From Cryobacterium luteum (GTDB lineage Bacteria > Actinomycetota > Actinomycetes > Actinomycetales > Microbacteriaceae), in contig NZ_FOCN01000014.1 of the NCBI RefSeq assembly GCF_900110125.1, forward strand, positions 1 to 64,000: a DNA stretch of 64,000 bases, in the 5' to 3' direction. Position 1 is the stretch's first letter. The number at the start of each line of letters is the position of its first letter. The position numbers and the translations under genes are program-made. Below the pieces are notes generated by a model. The model made no database searches and was not told where the DNA came from. It saw only the letters and a list, made by a program, of their open reading frames with translations. Below, one piece after another: positions 46,548 to 55,054 of this stretch.

Positions 46548-47341
46548 GCGTTGTCGTATCGCCGCGCCGCAGCATCCGCTTTACGGCCTGGACTCTCACG
46601 GGCGGCAGCGTTCTCGCCGCGGCCGCATTCGCCTGGCCGTTCTTCGTCGGAGCGGTTCCGGCCGACGCGCAGGTCGCGGTTCCGATCGTGGCCTTTGCGC
46701 TGATTCCGGCGCTCATCGTGGGCCTCGTCCTCACCCTCGACCGGGAGATGTACACGGCCAAGACCGTGGCGCTGCTCGGTGTGCTCTCGGCCGTCGGCGC
46801 CGCGGTGCGCATCGCGGGTGCCGGTGTCGGCGGAGTCGAGGCGGTCTTTGTACTGCTGATTCTGGCCGGTCGGGTCTACGGCGCCCGGTTCGGTTTTCTG
46901 CTCGGACTGCTCACCATCGCGGTATCCTCGCTGCTCTGGGGCGGCTTCGGCCCGTGGACTCCGTTCCAGATGTTCGCCTGCGGCTGGGTCGGAGCCGGCG
47001 CTGGGCTCCTTCCCCGCTGGTCAATCACCACGGTGCAGCGGTGGCGCATCCGCTGTGAAATCGCCCTTCTGGCCGGCTACGGCGTGGTCGCCTCGTACCT
47101 GTTCGGGCTCGCGATGAACCTCTGGTTCTGGCCGTTCGCCGTCGGCAGCGGCAGCGGCATCTCCTACGAGGCCGCCGCCGACCCCGGTCAGAACCTGGCC
47201 TCGTTCGCGCTTTACTCGCTCGTCACCTCAACCCTCACCTGGGACACCGTGCGCGCCATCACCACGGTCGTCGGCATCGTCCTAATCGGCCCGGCCGTGC
47301 TCGCCGCCCTCCGCCGAGCCCGCCTGGGACCGCGCCGTTGA
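46544..47341 (+). CDS. ECF transporter S component (candidate cobalamin, CbrT-like)
   Basis: 265 residues with about seven helices: substrate-binding subunit of a group I ECF importer. LGVLSAVGAAVRIAGAGVGGVEAVFVLLILAGRVYGARFGFLLGLL and a WGGFGPWTPFQMFACGWVGAGAGLLP segment are typical of S components of the queuosine/cobalamin-like group. Neighbouring B12-dependent metH (convergent) and the putative cobalamin-binding lipoprotein suggest B12; specificity cannot be read directly. Confidence 0.8.
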   Translation: MSVVVSPRRSIRFTAWTLTGGSVLAAAAFAWPFFVGAVPADAQVAVPIVAFALIPALIVGLVLTLDREMYTAKTVALLGVLSAVGAAVRIAGAGVGGVEAVFVLLILAGRVYGARFGFLLGLLTIAVSSLLWGGFGPWTPFQMFACGWVGAGAGLLPRWSITTVQRWRIRCEIALLAGYGVVASYLFGLAMNLWFWPFAVGSGSGISYEAAADPGQNLASFALYSLVTSTLTWDTVRAITTVVGIVLIGPAVLAALRRARLGPRR

Positions 47342-47378
47342 CTCGGCATCCGTTTCACGCCGCGCGCGAGCTGCGCCG

Positions 47379-47406
47379 GTGCGCGCGAGGCAGAACTCGC
47401 GCGCAC
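47379..47406. terminator. Hairpin 1 between convergent ecfS and metH
   Basis: Perfect inverted repeat with 11-bp arms GTGCGCGCGAG / CTCGCGCGCAC and a 6-base loop (GCAGAA). No T-run. Likely part of a bidirectional stop for the convergent genes. Confidence 0.55.
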
Positions 47407-47427
47407 TGGCGGAAGTCCAGCTGCACG

Positions 47428-47470
47428 CGATGCGCTGGAGTTCCGGCCAAACCGGAACTCCAGCGCATCG
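47428..47470. terminator. Hairpin 2 between convergent ecfS and metH
   Basis: Perfect inverted repeat with 19-bp arms beginning CGATGCGCTGGAG and ending CCAGCGCATCG, loop CCAAA. A third, inverted, one-mismatch copy of the core GGAACTCCAGC lies just upstream at 47410-47421. Long, symmetrical and without T-run; it sits 26 bp past the metH stop. Confidence 0.7.
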
Positions 47471-47495
47471 GCGCAACTCCCCCGGGGCCTGCCCG

Positions 47496-50400
47496 CTACA
47501 CCGAGAAGTACTTCGCTTCCGGGTGGTGGAACACGAACGCGTCGGTCGACTGCTCGGGGTGCAGCTGCAGCTCTTCCGACAGCACCACTCCCATGCGCTC
47601 CGGCTTCAGCAGCTCGACCACCTTGCGGCGATCCTCCATCTCGGGGCAGGCCGGATAGCCGAGCGAGAACCGCGCACCGCGATACTCGAGCTTGAACATG
47701 CCGGCGATATCGCTCGGGTCTTCGCCGCCCACACCGAATTCCAAGCGGATGCGCGAGTGCCAGTACTCGGCCAGCGCCTCGGTGAGCTGCATGGTCAGTC
47801 CGTTGAGTTCCATATAGTCGCGGTACTGGTTCGCGGCGAACATTTTGGCCGTCACTGAGTCCACGTTCGCGCCGGCGGTGACCAGCTGGAGGGCGACGAC
47901 ATCCGTTTGCCCGGTGTCCCTGGAACGCACAAAGTCGGCCAGGCACAGGTGCTTGTCACGCCGTTGTCGGGGGAAGTTGAACCGCAGGCGGTCGGTACCG
48001 AGCTCGCCGCCACTACCGCCGTCGGGGGCGAGCAACCCGGCCTGACCGACCAGACCGGCGGGGTCGTCGCCGTGGTGCAGCACGACCATGTCGTCGCCCT
48101 CGGCGACCACGGGAAAGTAGCCGTAGGCCACGGAGGCGTCGAGCATGCCCTCGCCCAGGATGCGGTCGAGCCAGTAGCGCAGGCGAGGCCGGCCGACAGT
48201 GTCGACCAGTTCCTGATAGCTGGCGCCGTCTTCGGCCCGGCTGGGCTTGAGCCCCCACTGCCCCATGAACGTGGCGCGTTCGTCGAGAAACGCCGAGAAA
48301 TCGGCCAGCGCCACACCCTTGACGATGCGGGTGCCCCAGAACGGCGGTACCGGAATCGGGTTATTGCTCGCGACCTCGGAACGCCCGGGCATCTCTTCGG
48401 GTTCGGTGAGGGTGAGCAGGCTCTTCTTATGGATGCGCTTCTTCAGCGGCGGCAGCCCGACCGCACGGGGGTCGGCGCCACGGGCGATGGCCACGAGCGG
48501 TTCCATCAGGGCGAGACCCTCGAAGGCGTCCCGGGCGTAGCGCACCTGCCCGGCGAAGACGCTGTCCAGGTCGTCCTCGACATAGGAACGGGTGAGGGCG
48601 GCGCCACCGAGCAGGATGGGCCATTTGCCGGCGAGTCCGCGGGATTCGAGTTCGAGCAGGTTCTCCTTCATCACGACGGTGGATTTCACGAGCAGCCCGC
48701 TCATGCCGATGACGTCGGCGTTGTTCTCTTCGGCGACGCGAATGAACTCAGCGATCGGCTGTTTGATGCCGATGTTGATCACGTCGTAGCCGTTGTTGGT
48801 GAGGATGATGTCGACGAGGTTCTTGCCGATGTCGTGCACGTCGCCGCGCACGGTGCCGAGCACGATCGTGCCCTTGCCGGCCGCTTCGGATTTTTCCATG
48901 TGCGGCTCCAGCAGGGCGACGGCGGCCTTCATGACCTCCGCGGATTGCAGCACGAACGGCAGCTGCATCTCGCCGCTGCCGAAGCGGGCACCGACGACCT
49001 GCATGCCAACGAGCAGGTGCACGTTGACGATGTCGAGGGCGCTGAGCCCGCTGGCCCGGGCGAGGTCGAGGTCGGCTTCCAGGCCCTTGGCCTCGCCGTC
49101 GATGATGCGTCGCTCCAGCCGCTCACCCACCGGCAGGGCGGCCAGTTCGGCCGCGCGCTCATCTTTCAGGGCGGCCGAGTCGACGCCGGCGAACAGATCG
49201 AGCAGCGCCACGAGCGGGTCGTAGGTGAGGGTACCTTCGGCGTCGTATTCGCGGCGGTCCCAGACCAGGTCGAGCGCCACCTTGCGGCGGTCGTCTGGCA
49301 CAGAGGCGAGCGGCACGATCTTGGCGGAGTTGACGATAGCGGAGTCGAGTCCCGCCTCGGTGGCTTCGTGCAGAAACACCGAGTTGAGCACCGAACGGGC
49401 GGCGGGATTGAGCCCGAACGACACGTTCGAGACGCCGAGGGTGGTGTGGATACCGGGGTACTTCGCCTTGATCTGCCGGATCGCCTCGATGGTCTCGATG
49501 CCGTCGCGACGGGTTTCCTCCTGCCCGGTCGCGATGGGAAAGGTCAGCGCGTCGACGATGATGTCCTCGACCCGCATGCCCCACACGTTGACGAGAGTGT
49601 CGACCAGCCGGGTGGCGATGCGCACCTTGTGTTCGGCGGTGCGGGCCTGTCCCTCTTCGTCGATGGTCAGCGCGATCACGGCGGCGCCGTGCTCCTTCAC
49701 GAGCGGCATGATGCGGCCAAACCGCGACGTGGGGCCCTCACCGTCTTCAAAGTTCACCGAGTTGACGACCGGGCGCCCGCCGATGAGTTCCATGCCGGCC
49801 TGCAGCACGGCCGGCTCCGTGGAGTCGACGACGAGCGGGAGGGTCGAGGCGCTCGCGAGCCTGGAGACGACCTGTTTCATATCGGCGACACCGTCACGGC
49901 CGACGTAGTCGATGCAGACGTCGAGCAGGTGGGCGCCGTCGCGCACCTGGCTGCGGGCGATGTCGACGCAGTCGTCCCAGTTCTCAGCGAGCATGGCATC
50001 GCGAAAGGCGCGCGAGCCGTTGGCGTTGGTGCGCTCGCCGATGGCCAGAAAGGCACTGTCCTGGTCAAAGCTGACGTGCTGATAGAGGCTGGCGACGCCG
50101 GCATCCGCTTCGAGAACGCGGGGTTTCACGGTGACGCCCCGCAACCGTTCGACCACGGCGGTCATGTGCGCGGGAGTCGTGCCGCAGCATCCGCCGACCA
50201 GGCCCAACCCGAACTCCTTCACGAACTGTTCGTGCGCCGCAGCCAGCTGGTCGGGGGTCAGCGGATAGCTCGCGCCGGTCTTGGTCAGCTGCGGCAGGCC
50301 GGCGTTGGGCATACAGATCACAGGCACGCGCGAGAACTTACTGAGGTGGCGCAGGTGCTCGCTCATCTCGGTCGGTCCGGTGGCGCAGTTCAGGCCGATC

Positions 50401-51125
50401 GCGTCGATTCCGAGAGGCTCGAGCGCGGTCAGCGCGGCCCCGATCTCGCTGCCCATCAGCATGGTTCCGGTGGTCTCCACCGTCACCTCGACGAAAATGG
50501 GCAAGCGGATGCCGGTCTCGGCAATAGCCTGCTTGCATCCGTTCACCGCGCTCTTGGTCTGCAGCAGGTCCTGCGAGGTCTCGATGAGAAACGCGTCGGC
50601 GCCGCCGCGGATGAGGCCGAGCGCCTGCTCGGCGAAGGTGGCCTTGAGGTTGGCGTAGCTGGTGTGGCCGAGGCTCGGCAGTTTCGTGCCGGGGCCCATC
50701 GAGCCGAGCACCCAGCGCATCCGGCCGTCGCGGGCTTCGAACTTTTCGGCACTGGTGCGGGCGATCTCGGCGCCGAGCCAGGCGAGTTCCTCGATGCGGT
50801 CTTCGATGCCGTAGTCCGACAAGTTTGACCAGTTCGCTCCGAAGGTGTTGGTTTCGATGGCGTCGATGCCCGTCTCGAGGTAGACATCGTGGATGGCCGC
50901 GATGATGTCGGGGCGGCTCACGTTGAGGATCTCGTTGCAGCCCTCGAGCTGCTGGTAGTCGTCGAGAGAAGGATTGTGCTCCTGCAGCATGGTGCCCATG
51001 GCGCCGTCGGCGATCACCACGGAGTTCGTCACGGCATGCAGCAGGGCCTGGGATCGAGCCGGGAGAGCCGCTTCGACGGGTGATTCGGCGGCAGTTGTTC
51101 GCTCGGGCTCTTGGTCGGTGCTCAT
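47496..51125 (-). CDS. metH: Cobalamin-dependent methionine synthase
   Basis: 1209 residues, full length with all four modules. Homocysteine domain: VIADGAMGTMLQ, ETNTFGAN and zinc motif GGCCGTTP. Methyltetrahydrofolate (pterin) domain: FLAIGERTNANGSRAFR, DVCIDYVGRDG. Cobalamin domain: RGDVHDIGKNLVDIIL (DxHxxG His ligand) and GMSGLLVKST. C-terminal AdoMet activation domain: FSLGYPACPEMEDR. Converts homocysteine, from MetY/MalY nearby, to methionine with B12. Its 5' side is a strongly structured intergenic region. Confidence 0.97.
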   Translation of the reverse strand: MSTDQEPERTTAAESPVEAALPARSQALLHAVTNSVVIADGAMGTMLQEHNPSLDDYQQLEGCNEILNVSRPDIIAAIHDVYLETGIDAIETNTFGANWSNLSDYGIEDRIEELAWLGAEIARTSAEKFEARDGRMRWVLGSMGPGTKLPSLGHTSYANLKATFAEQALGLIRGGADAFLIETSQDLLQTKSAVNGCKQAIAETGIRLPIFVEVTVETTGTMLMGSEIGAALTALEPLGIDAIGLNCATGPTEMSEHLRHLSKFSRVPVICMPNAGLPQLTKTGASYPLTPDQLAAAHEQFVKEFGLGLVGGCCGTTPAHMTAVVERLRGVTVKPRVLEADAGVASLYQHVSFDQDSAFLAIGERTNANGSRAFRDAMLAENWDDCVDIARSQVRDGAHLLDVCIDYVGRDGVADMKQVVSRLASASTLPLVVDSTEPAVLQAGMELIGGRPVVNSVNFEDGEGPTSRFGRIMPLVKEHGAAVIALTIDEEGQARTAEHKVRIATRLVDTLVNVWGMRVEDIIVDALTFPIATGQEETRRDGIETIEAIRQIKAKYPGIHTTLGVSNVSFGLNPAARSVLNSVFLHEATEAGLDSAIVNSAKIVPLASVPDDRRKVALDLVWDRREYDAEGTLTYDPLVALLDLFAGVDSAALKDERAAELAALPVGERLERRIIDGEAKGLEADLDLARASGLSALDIVNVHLLVGMQVVGARFGSGEMQLPFVLQSAEVMKAAVALLEPHMEKSEAAGKGTIVLGTVRGDVHDIGKNLVDIILTNNGYDVINIGIKQPIAEFIRVAEENNADVIGMSGLLVKSTVVMKENLLELESRGLAGKWPILLGGAALTRSYVEDDLDSVFAGQVRYARDAFEGLALMEPLVAIARGADPRAVGLPPLKKRIHKKSLLTLTEPEEMPGRSEVASNNPIPVPPFWGTRIVKGVALADFSAFLDERATFMGQWGLKPSRAEDGASYQELVDTVGRPRLRYWLDRILGEGMLDASVAYGYFPVVAEGDDMVVLHHGDDPAGLVGQAGLLAPDGGSGGELGTDRLRFNFPRQRRDKHLCLADFVRSRDTGQTDVVALQLVTAGANVDSVTAKMFAANQYRDYMELNGLTMQLTEALAEYWHSRIRLEFGVGGEDPSDIAGMFKLEYRGARFSLGYPACPEMEDRRKVVELLKPERMGVVLSEELQLHPEQSTDAFVFHHPEAKYFSV

Positions 51126-51226
51126 TGGCTCAGCTTAACGGCGGGTGCAAACGGTCGGTCGCGCCGAAGTAACGTTTCTTAGCCTTCAGCGGATGCGCGC
51201 GGCTTTCGGGCCGGAGTACCGCCGCA

Positions 51227-51350
51227 ACTCGGCGCCCCGTGGGGCGCCGAGTGTCGTGCAGGCCGCGTGGCACGCGGCGACTGCCCGATGAGTGACGAAG
51301 GACCCCGTGCCAGGCACAGAGATCAGAGCCCCCGCATTATTCGTCACTCA
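51227..51350. other. Structured intergenic element upstream of metH
   Basis: Three successive perfect inverted repeats in the 364-bp gap between metH (- strand) and the ImmA-like gene (+ strand): 51227-51252, 12-bp arms ACTCGGCGCCCC/GGGGCGCCGAGT with a 2-bp centre; 51262-51278, 8-bp arms GCCGCGTG/CACGCGGC; 51289-51350, 11-bp arms TGAGTGACGAA/TTCGTCACTCA enclosing GTGCC-A-GGCAC. Read on the - strand it would form three stems about 100 bases ahead of metH, as in an attenuator or riboswitch. No B12-box consensus was recognised. Confidence 0.55.
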
Positions 51351-51388
51351 CGAGCGTCGCCGCAGCCGCTTCCCCCCGGAAGCCACGT

Positions 51389-51400
51389 TAGACATGTCTA
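51389..51400. promoter_or_regulatory. Palindromic operator of the ImmA/MAB_1171c/EspR-like operon
   Basis: Perfect palindrome TAGACATGTCTA, overlapped by GTTAG (51387) and CTAAC (51404) as an outer imperfect repeat. It is 90 bp before the first gene of the operon, which ends with a DNA-binding protein that could bind here. TAGGAT at 51460-51465 may be a -10 box. Confidence 0.5.
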
Positions 51401-51489
51401 TCCTAACCCTATTTGTGAGGCCGGTACAGACATCCGCTCCGGCCGTACTCGCCGAGCGGTAGGATGAACGGGGCAAATAGGGGGTATCG

Positions 51490-51984
51490 ATGGACTACGC
51501 GTCACGCCAGAAACAAGCACACACCATGGTGGCCGCGCTAAACCTGCCCCGACCCCTCACGGCCGACTTGCTGCACCAGCACATGGAAACGATGCGTGGC
51601 AAGAAGATCGTGGTGCAGACCGCGACCCCGCGCATGCTTGAGGCTGGGCTGTGTGGGCTCTGGATCGCCGTAGCCGGGGAAAGCTTTGAGCGCATCCACC
51701 ATGCACCGACCAGCTCGGTGGTGCACCGCCAGCAATTCATCAATCACGAATTCGGCCACATGATCCTCGACCAGGAACAAGAATTGATCTCTGCGGAACG
51801 GGTGGCTCTGCTGGCCCCGCTGATTCCTCTGGATGCCATCGCCTACGCACTGTCTCGCAGCCAGTTCACCGACGAGCAGGAGGCTCTCGCCGAGGCCATC
51901 GGCGATCAACTGGCCCTCATGATGCTGCACGACGGGCCAGAAGCGGCCCACGGCACTCAAACCGGATTCGGACGCGTGCTCTAG
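51490..51984 (+). CDS. ImmA/IrrE-like putative metallopeptidase
   Basis: 164 residues. The core is QFINHEFGHMILDQEQE with the HExxH zinc motif at H86-H90, preceded by a helix-rich part and followed by ARRLLAPL-like helices; an acidic residue that could be the third ligand lies nearby. ImmA/IrrE proteins cleave HTH repressors or sense DNA damage/phage. Short, without a fused HTH. Its stop shares a base with the GTG of the membrane protein gene, so both are translated together. Confidence 0.82.
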   Translation: MDYASRQKQAHTMVAALNLPRPLTADLLHQHMETMRGKKIVVQTATPRMLEAGLCGLWIAVAGESFERIHHAPTSSVVHRQQFINHEFGHMILDQEQELISAERVALLAPLIPLDAIAYALSRSQFTDEQEALAEAIGDQLALMMLHDGPEAAHGTQTGFGRVL

Positions 51985-52991
51985 TGCAAGCACTAATACT
52001 GATAACGGCGTCTGCAGTCCTGTGGATAGCAGCAGCGTTTTGTGTCCCCTCTGTTTTAAAAGGACGTCGGCGTCCACTATTTTGGTTCCTGGCCACCTTC
52101 GCTCTAACCATGAGCCTCCAACCCAAGCCCGTCTACGACGCTATGGATGCCTTACTGGGCGGTGTCAACGCGACGTACTTCATTTTTCATGCGCTGGCTA
52201 TCGCCACGGTGGGCTTGGCGGATGTGATGGTTCAACAAGCGGTTACAGCGTCTGAAATCGCACGCAGGCGGAAAATAATCACGGCCGTGGTTGCGGGTCT
52301 GATCGTCTTCGTTCAGGCCCTCCTCTTCTTCGGCAGCGACTGGCATCTGACGAACAACATTTCCCAGTCGTTTATTGCCGAATGGTCCTACACCGCCTAC
52401 GCGGCGACAACGTGGGTCACCATCGCATTCTTTTCCATCTCGGTGCTGTCCGCCAGCGTGGCCGACCTGCGGGCACAGACCAGAAGCGCCACTCGCGTGG
52501 CACTGATAATTTTGAGCCTCGGTTGCCTATGCATTCTCGCTTATACAATCAACAGCCTCATCGGTGCGACCCAGACGACGCTCGACCCGACATTCGTTCT
52601 GCCAGATTGGCGTGAATCCGTGCAGAAATTCGTGTTGCTCCTTGCACCACTCAGCATGGGCGTCGGCCTCGGATTGACCGCCGCCGTCGATGCGCTGGCC
52701 GCCGCCAAGAAGAATTTTCGCGACCGGGTGTTGCTCTGGCAGATCACTCCGCTGTGGCAGCGCCTCCTCGCCGACAATCCCGAGCTCAGCATCGAACGCA
52801 AGCTCTCCCCCCGACAACTGCTCACCGTGCGCAATCCCGGAGTGCACCTCTATCGGCGGCACGTCGAAATTCGCGACAGCCTGCTGTTGCGCTCCGGGCA
52901 GACCGTGACCGCCGACGAACTGGTCATAATCGATCGGGCCGAAGCGCGCACCCAGGCCCGAACCACTACTCTGGCGGGAGTCGCCAAATGA
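51984..52991 (+). CDS. MAB_1171c-like multi-helix membrane protein
   Basis: 335 residues from GTG. About seven hydrophobic helices fill the first 245 residues (LILITASAVLWIAAAFCV start), then a soluble C-terminal part (RDRVLLWQITPLWQRLLADNPELSIE and LYRRHVEIRDSLLLR). This matches the actinobacterial 'MAB_1171c family putative transporter' layout, repeatedly found beside ImmA/IrrE and XRE genes. True function unknown; a receptor or anti-regulator is as likely as a transporter. Overlaps the next gene by ATGA. Confidence 0.75.
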   Translation: MQALILITASAVLWIAAAFCVPSVLKGRRRPLFWFLATFALTMSLQPKPVYDAMDALLGGVNATYFIFHALAIATVGLADVMVQQAVTASEIARRRKIITAVVAGLIVFVQALLFFGSDWHLTNNISQSFIAEWSYTAYAATTWVTIAFFSISVLSASVADLRAQTRSATRVALIILSLGCLCILAYTINSLIGATQTTLDPTFVLPDWRESVQKFVLLLAPLSMGVGLGLTAAVDALAAAKKNFRDRVLLWQITPLWQRLLADNPELSIERKLSPRQLLTVRNPGVHLYRRHVEIRDSLLLRSGQTVTADELVIIDRAEARTQARTTTLAGVAK

Positions 52992-53446
52992 GCGCCGCGC
53001 GAGGCGCCGGCGAGGTGAGCCCGCAGCTGGAATTGGCACGCAAGCTCAATCTGCTGCTCGACGTCGTCGTGGCCGAGGGCAACACGCCATACACCTATCG
53101 CCAGATCGAAGCGGGCTTGAACGAACGCGGCCTGACCCTCTCGCGAGCACGCTGGGCCTACATGATCACCGGCGAAGGCCCCCTCGTCACCGATCAGGCA
53201 CTGCTCACCGGCATCGCCGAGTTCTTCCGCATCCCCCCGGAATACATGCTCGGCGACGGCGACCTGCCGGAACGCGTCGACGCTCAACTTGAGTTCGTGA
53301 AGAGCCTGCGCGTTCAACGTGTGGTGAGCTTCGCGGCGAGGATGCTCGGGGATGTTTCCCCAGAAACCCTTCGGTCCATCACCGAGCTGCTCGAAACCGA
53401 GACCATGGAACCCGCCGATGGGTCGACCTCCGGCCCGCCCGCCTAA
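52988..53446 (+). CDS. EspR-like XRE-family DNA-binding protein
   Basis: 152 residues from the overlapping ATG. N-terminal helix-turn-helix (YTYRQIEAGLNERGLTLSRARWAYMITGEG) and FFRIPPEYMLGDG, then a helical dimerisation half (DAQLEFVKSLRVQRVVSFAARMLGDVSPETLRSITELLE). The layout matches EspR/EspR-like regulators of mycobacteria. Presumed transcription factor of this operon and possible target of the ImmA-like peptidase. Confidence 0.8.
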   Translation: MSAARGAGEVSPQLELARKLNLLLDVVVAEGNTPYTYRQIEAGLNERGLTLSRARWAYMITGEGPLVTDQALLTGIAEFFRIPPEYMLGDGDLPERVDAQLEFVKSLRVQRVVSFAARMLGDVSPETLRSITELLETETMEPADGSTSGPPA

Positions 53447-53499
53447 CCGAACCGGATCGGGGAGCCGGCGCGCCGCGGTCACTGCCGACGAGCACCTGA

Positions 53500-53826
53500 C
53501 TAACGGGCGGTACCGCCGGCGATCGTGTACGACCACAGCTCGCTGCTCACACCGACGGGACGCGCGGCCGGTTCGCCTTCCTTCGGCGTCTCACTGCGGT
53601 GGCCGTGAGCGAACGACGGCGAACTCACCCAGGCTTGGAACGACTCCTCGTCGGCCCAGCGGGTCACGACGAGCCAGGTCAGGCGGTCATCGGTGGGCTT
53701 GAGTAGTTCGAAGCCCTCGAAACCGGGGCGGTCGTCGACGGCGCCGGCGCGCGCGGCGAATCGCTGGGCAAGCTCGTCGCCGCCGTCGCTCGGCACGGTG
53801 ATGGCGTTGATTTTGATGATCGTCAT
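53500..53826 (-). CDS. ABM-domain monooxygenase (heme-degrading/antibiotic biosynthesis type)
   Basis: 108 residues from MTIIKINAITV; the longer frame has no better start. AARAGAVDDRPGFEGFELLKPTDDRLTWLVVTRWADEESFQAWVSSPSFAHGH is the dimeric ferredoxin-like ABM fold with conserved NxxxV, W and H positions. Members include HmoA/MhuD heme oxygenases and quinol monooxygenases; no closer call is safe. Confidence 0.9.
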   Translation of the reverse strand: MTIIKINAITVPSDGGDELAQRFAARAGAVDDRPGFEGFELLKPTDDRLTWLVVTRWADEESFQAWVSSPSFAHGHRSETPKEGEPAARPVGVSSELWSYTIAGGTAR

Positions 53827-53969
53827 GGGGCTGCTTCCTGTTGACACGCTCGAAGGTAACTCCACCATGCTGCCACTTTCCGCTGCGCGGACGCGCCATT
53901 CCCCGTCACGACAGCTCTAACCGGCCGGGTTCCCTATGCTGCAGGGCCAATGCTTATGCTGGAGACACT

Positions 53970-54632
53970 ATGCGACTTCTCCTGATCCGCCATGGCCAGA
54001 CTCCCGGCAACGTTCTCGGGCGGCTCGACACCGAGCATCCCGGTCCGGGGTTGACCGATCTCGGTCTGCGTCAGGCCGCCGCCATTCCCGATGCCCTGCG
54101 CTCCGACCCCATCGACGCCATTTTTGTGTCGACGCTGCTGCGCACTCACCTGACGGCGCATCCGCTCGCCGCCGATCGCGGACTCGACGTGCAGGTCGCG
54201 ACCGGGCTGCACGAGATCGAAGCGGGGTCACTCGAAGGGCTGCGCGATCGGGCATCCGTTCGCACCTATCTGCAAACCGCGGTGGCCTGGGGTTCCGGTG
54301 ATCTCGACCAGCGGATGCCCGGCGCTCAAGACGGTCATGACTTCTTTCGACGGTTCGACGCCGACATCGCTGTGGCAGCCGCGACCGCGGACGTCGCTGC
54401 TGTGTTCAGCCACGGCGCGGCCATCCGAGTGTGGACCGCAGCCCGCGCGCAGAACGTGCCGGCGACCTTTGCCGGCGAGAACGAACTCGACAACACCGGC
54501 GTGGTCGAGCTGACCGGCTCACCCGAGGAGGGCTGGACCCTGCTGTCCTGGGCCGGTCTGCCGGTGGGCGGGATGGCCCTGGCCGACCTGACGGCGGCCG
54601 ACCCGCTCGGCGAGCCACTCGCCGAGCCGTGA
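53970..54632 (+). CDS. Histidine phosphatase family protein
   Basis: 220 residues from ATG preceded by GGAG. LLIRHGQTPGN gives the catalytic RHG; STLLRT, EIEAGSLEGL and FSHGAAIR (second His) complete the phosphoglycerate-mutase-like active site. Acts on phosphomonoesters; the substrate is unknown. Confidence 0.93.
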   Translation: MRLLLIRHGQTPGNVLGRLDTEHPGPGLTDLGLRQAAAIPDALRSDPIDAIFVSTLLRTHLTAHPLAADRGLDVQVATGLHEIEAGSLEGLRDRASVRTYLQTAVAWGSGDLDQRMPGAQDGHDFFRRFDADIAVAAATADVAAVFSHGAAIRVWTAARAQNVPATFAGENELDNTGVVELTGSPEEGWTLLSWAGLPVGGMALADLTAADPLGEPLAEP

Positions 54633-54694
54633 TTTTCAGCCCGATTTAAACGATTCAACGGCTCAAAACTCACGGCTCGACGCCGACCGGCGCG

Positions 54695-55045
54695 CTACTC
54701 CAGCTTGGCGCGGGGCACCCTGGGCCGCACGAGCGCATGGCTGTCGCGCAGCAACTGCTCGACGAGCTCGGCGGGTACCTGGCCGCCGAGCTCGACCGTG
54801 ATCCAGTGCTTCTTGTTCAGGTGATAGCCCGGCGTGATCCAAAGCGGGAACTCCTCGCGCAGGGCGCGACTCTCCTCCGGATCGCACTTGAGCGACACCG
54901 TCAGCGGCTCGCTCGCCAGCGCCGCGAGGGCAAAAATCTTGCCGTTTCCGCTGGTCTTGAACACGCTCGTCTCCTCACCGAACGGAAACGTTTCGATCGC
55001 TTGCGGCAGGCTCAGGCAGAGGTCGACGAGCGCGTCGGGGGTCAT
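54695..55045 (-). CDS. MmcQ/YjbR (DUF419) DNA-binding-like protein
   Basis: 116 residues. FPFGEETSVFKTSGNGKIFAL, VSLKCDPEESRALREEFP, ITPGYHLNKKHWITV are the YjbR/CyaY-like double-wing signature. Commonly called MmcQ/YjbR; function unproven. Ten bp upstream lies the stop of the luciferase-like gene, so they probably form an operon. Confidence 0.92.
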   Translation of the reverse strand: MTPDALVDLCLSLPQAIETFPFGEETSVFKTSGNGKIFALAALASEPLTVSLKCDPEESRALREEFPLWITPGYHLNKKHWITVELGGQVPAELVEQLLRDSHALVRPRVPRAKLE

Positions 55046-55054
55046 GTTGCCAGC

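Noticed and set aside
47907-50828. 973-codon + strand frame
   Set aside because: It lies entirely antisense to metH, whose domains are unmistakable; high-GC genes often leave the opposite strand open.
51126-51226. Cobalamin or SAM riboswitch before metH
   Set aside because: No B12-box or SAM-I/IV core could be recognised; only unassigned hairpins further upstream.
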